Source: Platynereis dumerilii (taxonomy: Eukaryota; Annelida; Polychaeta; Phyllodocida; Nereididae). From it: a stretch of DNA of 64,000 nt. A model generated the notes under the pieces. That model had not been told where the DNA came from, did no database searches, and saw nothing but the letters and a program-made list of their open reading frames with translations. Positions 58,147 to 64,000 of the stretch are shown piece by piece. The stretch covers positions 3,349,013 through 3,413,012 of the forward strand of contig JAPTHN010000037.1 in NCBI GenBank assembly GCA_026936325.1, read 5' to 3'. Every line of letters begins with the position of its first letter. Positions within the stretch are counted from its first letter, which is position 1. A program made the translations under genes and the position numbers.

Positions 58147-60969
58147 CAGTGACCTCTCACTTTTGCAAATTGGTGGATATCAGCTCATTTCTGTTGGTAA
58201 ATCATCCAGTGCACACGGGGGGGTTGCTATTTATCTTCATGAATCGTTTAGTTTTAGACTTTCTGATGTTATTTTTGAGTCAGATATTTTTGATATGCAA
58301 TTTATCGAAATTGATATTGAAAACCGCTTTTCTGAATCAAAGACACTTGTTCTTGGAAATTTGTATAGACCGCCACGGCCGACATCTGATAATATCAATA
58401 CCTTTATAAGCCAGTTAGAAGAATTAACCGGCAGACTTCAACATTTTAAACATGCCATACTTACAGGAGACTTTAACCTAGACTTACTGAAGAGTACAGA
58501 AAGTAATTTAGTAAAAAAATTCTTAGATTCTATGATTTCAAATAGTTATATACCTAAAATAACTTTACCTACAAGATTAACTCATCGAAAAGGCACGCTA
58601 ATTGACAATATTTTTGTTAAAATCTCTGACGGATACTCCGATAGCACATCGGGTATCTTATTAAATAATCTTTCTGATCACCTTCCTTGTTTTATATGCC
58701 TGGATTATTTACAGTTCAGTATAAAATGACACAAAATATATTAAAGTACTGCCTTCTTTTGCCGACAGCGCAATGTAGTTTAAAGAAGAGTTAAATCGAC
58801 CAGGTCTTGTCCAGGCACTTACAAATATTACTGGTATTGATCCAAATGAAAGCTACAAAAACTTTTCTAATGTTTTATCTCGACTTATGAATAAGCATTT
58901 TCCCGTGAAGTATATGAGATATAATAAGCATAAACATAAGAAAAGCAAAAGGAAGACACATGGAATTTTAAAATCAGTAGCTTATCGAGATAAACTATAT
59001 ATTAAACTGAAATCAACTGAATCAAATGATATCCTATTTCCTGTTTACCAAAATAACCTTAGAGTATATAATAATATTCTTCGGAAAACTATCCGAGCTG
59101 CCAAAAAACTCTATTATGAAAACTGTTTCAAAAAATTTAGGTCAGATATAAAGAATACGTGGTCAACAATAAATGATATAATATGTAAAACCAAGAAAGC
59201 TTCTGACTTTCCCAAATATTTCTTAGTAAATGGCTCACAAACAGATGATAATTTTGTAATAGCTAATGAATTTAACAAGTTTTTCATCGATGTAGGCCCA
59301 CGCTTAGCAAGTAGCATTCAAATTGCCACTAAATCTGTCATATCAAGAATTCTTGCAAAATCCACCTAATAGTAATTTTGAATTTAATGAGGTAAACAAA
59401 GAAGACATAATTCAAGCCATTGATTCTCTAAAGCTTAAAACTAGCTACAGTATTGATGGAATTTCAAACAAGTTGCTAAATTTAAAAAAAAAAGAACTGT
59501 CAATTCCACTACAAGCAATACTAAGTCAATCAATGGTTTTAGGAGGTTTTTCCTGATTCTTTAAAGATTGCAAAAGTAACTCCACTTTATAAAAAAGATG
59601 AAAATTTCTTAATAAATAATTACCGACCAATCTCTATACTACCCAGTGTATCCAAGGTCTTTGAAAGAGTTTTGTATAATCAAATGTATTGTTACTTTTC
59701 TGAAAATGATTTTTTTTACAAAAAGTCAAAATGGTTTTAGAAGATTTTTTTCCACAGAGCTCGCAGCATTAGAACTTGTTGATAGGATTATTTTTGATAT
59801 GGACCAAAACAATTATCCTATTAATATACGTGTATACATGGACTTGTCAAAGGCCTTTGATACACTGGATCATCTTATTCTTATTCATAAACTAAAATAT
59901 TACGGCTTTAACGGAAAAACACTCGAGTTAATGAACAGTTATTTAAGTAAGCGTAAACAATACGTAGAATATAATGGAGTAACTTCAAACTTCCTTGATA
60001 TACATTGTAGTGTGCCACAAGGATCAATCCTTGGTCCTTTGCTTTTTATAATATATTTAAATGATCTTCCTGTAATTGCTAAACACTTTGAGATGATTCT
60101 GTATGCAGACGATAAAACGTTGTTTGTATCGTTAAGTAATCTTGATAACAATTCAAACATAAATGCATTAAATGAGGAGCTTTGTTTAGTTAGCAAATGG
60201 CTCAAACTGAACAAGCTTTTCCTAAATGTGGCAAAGACAAAGGCAATGATCTTTCATTCTCTTCAGAGACCAGTTAATTATCCTGAACTTTATATAGATG
60301 GCATTAAAATAGATTTTGTCAAAACTTTTAATTTCTTAGGACTTATAATCGATGAAAACTTGAATTGGAAAAGCCACATTGCAGTTATTTCGAACAAAGT
60401 ATCGAAAACTCTTGGTGTTATGACAAAACTTAAAAATTTTATTCCAAAATCAGCTCTTTTACAAATTTATAATGCATTGATTATGTCTCATTTAAACTAT
60501 GGTGTAACTGTGTGGAATCAAAAATCTAGAACCTTAATAATGTTACAAAAGAAAGCCATAAGAATAATATGCAATGCAAAATATAATGCTCACACCAGCA
60601 TTCTCTTCAAAAATGAGAAAATTCTAAAATTCGGGGATATGTGTGCACTGGGTGATCTAAAATTTGTATACAAATTTATTCAAAATTTATTGCCTCATTA
60701 TTTTAACAAATTATCAGCAGAAAATGAGCTCTCCAATTCTTATAATACAAGACAAGTTGGTCAACTGAGGGTCCCTGCTGTAAAACACGAATATGCAAGA
60801 AATAGCATTTCTTATAGATATCCCAAAATATAATACCATGCCTGATAAGTACAAAGGAAAAATAATGACACACAGTTTTTCTGGATTTAAAAATTACATG
60901 AAAAATGATATAATAAATTCTTATAATGAAAGTTGCAGTATTCCAAATTGTTATATTTGTCAAAATTAA
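58147..60969 (+). pseudogene. Decayed LINE ORF2: endonuclease and RT
   Basis: Conserved blocks appear in order but in changing frames: SAHGGVAIYLHESF, LVLGNLYRPPRP, LTGDFNLDLL, RKGTLIDNIF and LSDHLPCFI for the endonuclease (58163-58729); a linker (58887-59369); NNYRPISILPSVSKVFERVL (about 59620-59680); then MDLSKAFDTLDH, SVPQGSILGPLLFIIYLNDL and LYADDKTLF for the reverse transcriptase (59646-60833). The C-terminal CSIPNCYICQN ends at a TAA, 60967-60969. The linker, the palm, the fingers and the C-terminus need about five frame changes in total. In the RT, SVPQG replaces the usual GVPQG. The element is dead but its domains are all recognisable. Confidence 0.9.
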
Positions 60970-61140
60970 TTATTAATGGCACAAAGCCTGATGTTGTCCA
61001 GTTTTTTTGCTCAATATATGTAGAATTGAAATTACTCATTTATTTTTATCCTCTAACCAACCATGCAGTAAGCGTTATGTAATGGTTGTCATCATAAAAT
61101 TTACCTTTTCCATCTTTTTTTCTTATTTTTTTTGGGGTGG

Positions 61141-61177
61141 CCCACCAGCAGCGACCGTGTTTAGTGTCTTCGGTGGG
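61141..61177 (+). other. Hairpin in the 3' UTR of the second LINE
   Basis: CCCACC (61141-61146) and GGTGGG (61172-61177) enclose a nested GAC/GTC pairing. A stable stem-loop about 100 bases before the tail parallels the hairpin near the end of ORF2 in the first LINE. Confidence 0.6.
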
Positions 61178-61633
61178 TCTCCTGGCGTATAATTTTTTTT
61201 TAAAATCTTATAATTGTTGTTGAATTTATGTAAATGTGTTTGAGCCAAATAAATACAGTCTGAGTCTGAGTCTAATATCACGCTGTAAAAACCCCCAATA
61301 TTTCTCAGAATTCACACATTTGTATCACCTGGACTAATGCAGAGGGTGCATGATGTATATACAGAACAATCATATCAAAAAAAGAGTACTGCTATCTGCC
61401 TGACAGCAACCACAATGAAAATAAATGGCAAATAATTAAATTTTTCATTTTTTCTACCCTTCCATTAAGTTTTTCTTTCACACTACTTGATTTCAGTACA
61501 CCAAACTCTGTTTAGAAACTAAATTGTACACATGCCAAATGATTCCTGCGAAAAAAGATCCTATGCAACACTTTTGAAACCTAAAATCAAGCAATAAACA
61601 CCCCAAAATTAGCTATTTTTGATCAGTGAATCT

Positions 61634-62337
61634 GTGACGTTAATGACAAAATATGATGCTCATGACACTAATGGCTGGTTAAATTGCTCCTGAGCCTCTT
61701 ACTAGTGCATGCAGTTGCATATAAGTTAGTAAAGTATCATAAGTGCAAAAATTATTGGAAAATGTAAGAAATTGTATTGTTTCTATACTTATGCTGCACC
61801 CAGGAGTGGTATACTGCTGCAACAGTGGAAATAAATCAGGACTTCCAAAATGCTTGTGACATCTTGTTCACCAATGACTAGAGTCACTTCCATTGGGATT
61901 TTAGAATGATAACACCAAAACTGCCATTAGTACGACACATATTTTACTAAAACACAACACAAATGTTCGTTAATGACATGTGACGTTAATGATAATTTTA
62001 AACAAATATTTCCTTGAACCAGTGAATACATTATATGATGTCAATCTTGGCTCACTTTAAGACTTATGTACACCAAAGCAAAGTTCCGCAGCGATGTTTG
62101 GCCCAATGTACATCGCCGAAATTAACAAGGAGGGCGTTTGTTAATGACAAATCTAGGTAGGACAACTGACATGTTGCTATAAATAGTGTAATTATCTATA
62201 TTCCCTGCAGTTTATGGACTTTCAGTTGATTCAGTCAGCTTGTAGGGTTCCCAAAGGTCATCAAAATTAAAGTTGTATAAAACAAGTTTGTCAGTTGATT
62301 TTTTATGAGAAAAATCACTGGGTGTGACGTTAATGAC
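61634..62337. repeat. Dispersed GTGACGTTAATGAC motif
   Basis: The 14-mer occurs exactly at 61634-61647 and 62324-62337. Variants are GTGACGTTAATGAT (61980-61993), TTCGTTAATGAC (61966-61977) and TTTGTTAATGAC (62137-62148). The flanks are not obviously repeated. TGACGT is a CREB/ATF half-palindrome. It may be the subterminal motif of an old DNA transposon or a clustered binding site. Confidence 0.55.
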
Positions 62338-62861
62338 ATGAAATTGGAGACAAAGACACAAGAGCCCCCTGTGGTTGGGTAACAATATTAGGCAAGTCAT
62401 TGGTTTTGGAATTTGAAAGGGTGTTGGTCAAGGTCCAATTTGAGATACAAATGAGGTGGATTAAGGTAGCAAGGAAAATTATATGAGCTGATTTATTAAG
62501 GAAAATTCTGGTGGAGACAGGCCATTTTCAGGGGGGTAGGGCACTTTCATTCAATTTTTGGAAAGGATAAAAGTTATCTGCCACACATTTCCTGAGCTAA
62601 ATTTTTGGTTGATATGTTGCTCTAAAAGAAATGACCATTTTGAACCTTGTACGTACATTCATGTCCGTGTGAATTGCTCTAAGACATTGGAGACAAGAAT
62701 TTCAGCTTTACCAAATTTTGACCCATATATAAATAATTCAATTAATTTTAGATTGAATTTTATGGATTTACCTCCAGTTGTACTGTGAATTGCTTCATTT
62801 TAGCAATTTTAGTGTGAAATTTAGAATCAAAGGGCACTTACTGGTGGGGCAAATCTCTGTC

Positions 62862-62907
62862 AGTGGTGGGGATTTTGCAGGGGCATGTGGGCGAAATCCC
62901 CACCACT
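62862..62907. other. 17-bp stem hairpin
   Basis: AGTGGTGGGGATTTTGC (62862-62878) and GCGAAATCCCCACCACT (62891-62907) pair with a single mismatch around a 12-base loop. Confidence 0.85.
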
Positions 62908-62964
62908 TTTATATTTAGAAGATGGCCTAGTAGAGGTAACGATAGGTTCCGAACTACATCTGCC

Positions 62965-62992
62965 TACGAGGGGTGTCCCAAAAGTTCTGACC
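62965..62992 (+). repeat. Possible mariner-type terminal repeat
   Basis: TACGAGGGGTGTCCCAAAAG resembles the termini of mariner elements, preceded by C rather than a clear TA. The opposite end was not found before 64000 and no transposase is evident downstream. Confidence 0.25.
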
Positions 62993-64000
62993 AATTTTTT
63001 TGGCAGACCTTTCTATTTGAAGCAGCTGTATGAAATTTCACAGAATCAAATCCAGGTATTTCGCTATCCATTTTGAAAATATGGTACCTGTTCGAACATT
63101 TTAGATAACTTGTCTGTTGCCATGGAAACAGAAGGTCAAAGCACCCAGCGCAGCTCAATTTTTTCGGCCAAATCCAAGTGTCTAGGCTAGTAAATAACCA
63201 AGGAATTTACTGTAAATATGCAATGGATGATCATGAAAAAATATTATTTGGAAACCTAACAGTATCTCAAAGTTTTTCATTTACATTTAAAGTCACTGTG
63301 AATCAGTTCAACCCATGTGCTGAGGCGATCATATGGGTCCTCCAAACTGGACTGTTCCTAAATTGTGGAATTTCAGTGTATGTGGCAACTGGGTCATTCC
63401 ATGCAAAATCAACCAATGGTTCCAGCATGACCACCTCCGATTTCTTTAAAACTTTCTGCATTTCAAAAACATAATTGGGAAAGAGCAAATCCAAAATTAC
63501 AGGGCGATAGCTCAATTATTTTTAGAGTTATGATAAAAATAAGTTTGAAAAATTGGAAAAAATACTGAAAAACGTCCATTTGTAAAATTGTCATTACACT
63601 TCAAATTTGGACCCGAACTGTTTGATTTTTTCATACAATGCCAGTGACACCCTAAACTAATAAATAGAAGCAGTAAAGTGGTTTTCCACACGAATGCCGG
63701 TCAAACAGAAATTTTCAAAGTTGACTGATTTATCACACCAAAATCCAATATTCATGAATTTTTTTACCTATCTTAAACACATCCCAAAATCTTCATATTT
63801 CACATGGTAGTTCTTTGCTACATAGTGCATGAGTAAAATAAGTATCATTGTCCAAAAACCACTGGTTATTAATATATTGTACTCTGAAATTTAGAATTTC
63901 ACAAAATAACCCATTTTCAAGCCACAAAATGGCCATGTGGCGTAGGTGATATGGAAAAAAACAAATACCCAGCATGAAAGAACTTGGAAAGAGCTTTAAA

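Larger units (their letters stand above)
58147..61273 (+). mobile_element. 5'-truncated, decayed LINE of a second lineage
   Basis: The element begins inside the endonuclease domain and ends with a 3' UTR whose tail is AAATAAATACAGTCTGAGTC plus further CTGAGT units (to 61273). This is a hexanucleotide tail rather than poly(A), as in CR1/jockey-group elements. It differs clearly in sequence from the LINE at 47.9-54.1 kb. ORF1 and the N-terminal endonuclease are absent. Confidence 0.9.
61274..64000. other. No gene seen; motif repeats and hairpins
   Basis: No host or element ORF is convincing to the window end. The stretch holds four to five copies of a GTGACGTTAATGAC-like motif (61634-62337), a strong hairpin (62862-62907) and a possible transposon end (62965). 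Confidence 0.6.

Overview
The window is animal nuclear DNA: AT-rich, intron-containing and packed with transposable elements. Its anchor is the 5' part of the host gene for calcium/calmodulin-dependent protein kinase II (CAMK2), on the minus strand. Four coding exons were found by splice-site and protein reading (37819-37883, 37306-37400, 4004-4063, 3619-3673). They are 65, 95, 60 and 55 coding bases long, join in phase, and encode the kinase N-terminus through the ATP-binding Lys (residue 43). The remaining exons lie beyond position 1. The SINE families, in particular a tail with GTGAGTGAGT next to TTTACGCC, recall repeats I know from molluscs, so a marine lophotrochozoan is my best guess; this is not proven.

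Layout. 1-37,883: CAMK2, mostly its roughly 33-kb intron 2, which carries five clear tRNA-derived SINEs (four of them between 32.7 and 37.1 kb), hAT-type MITEs, a 0.7-kb tandem duplication and arrays of a GATGGC-type tandem repeat. 37,884-37,969: a very short (86 bp) CpG-bearing intergenic segment that looks like a bidirectional promoter. A plus-strand start codon in a TISU/YY1-like context follows at 37,970 and may open a small second gene (candidate exons 37970-38062 and 39277-39495). 38-41.6 kb: MITEs, a 71-bp duplication and a long foldback palindrome. 41.6-47.9 kb: an old LINE interrupted by a 1.69-kb tandem-repeat element and by a 1.3-kb TIR element, followed by a second nearly identical copy of the 1.69-kb element.

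47.9-54.1 kb holds the most interesting item, a nearly intact CR1-group non-LTR retrotransposon. Its ORF1 protein reads PHD-like zinc finger - SGNH/GDSL esterase - NADAR (YbiA/DUF1768) domain - two CCHC zinc knuckles. PHD and esterase domains are known in CR1 ORF1 proteins. A NADAR domain, whose characterised relatives are N-glycosidases including enzymes that remove ADP-ribose from guanine, is unexpected here. ORF2 (endonuclease plus reverse transcriptase, YADD present) has one frameshift, a long acidic N-terminal extension, and lies in the same frame as ORF1 beyond a single stop codon.

54.1-64 kb: a second foldback element with terminal TA repeats and an exon-like core, a decayed 5'-truncated LINE of a different lineage (58.1-61.3 kb), and unannotated DNA with short hairpins and a recurrent GTGACGTTAATGAC motif. 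No rRNA, functional tRNA, CRISPR array, LTR retrotransposon or virus-derived element was recognised.
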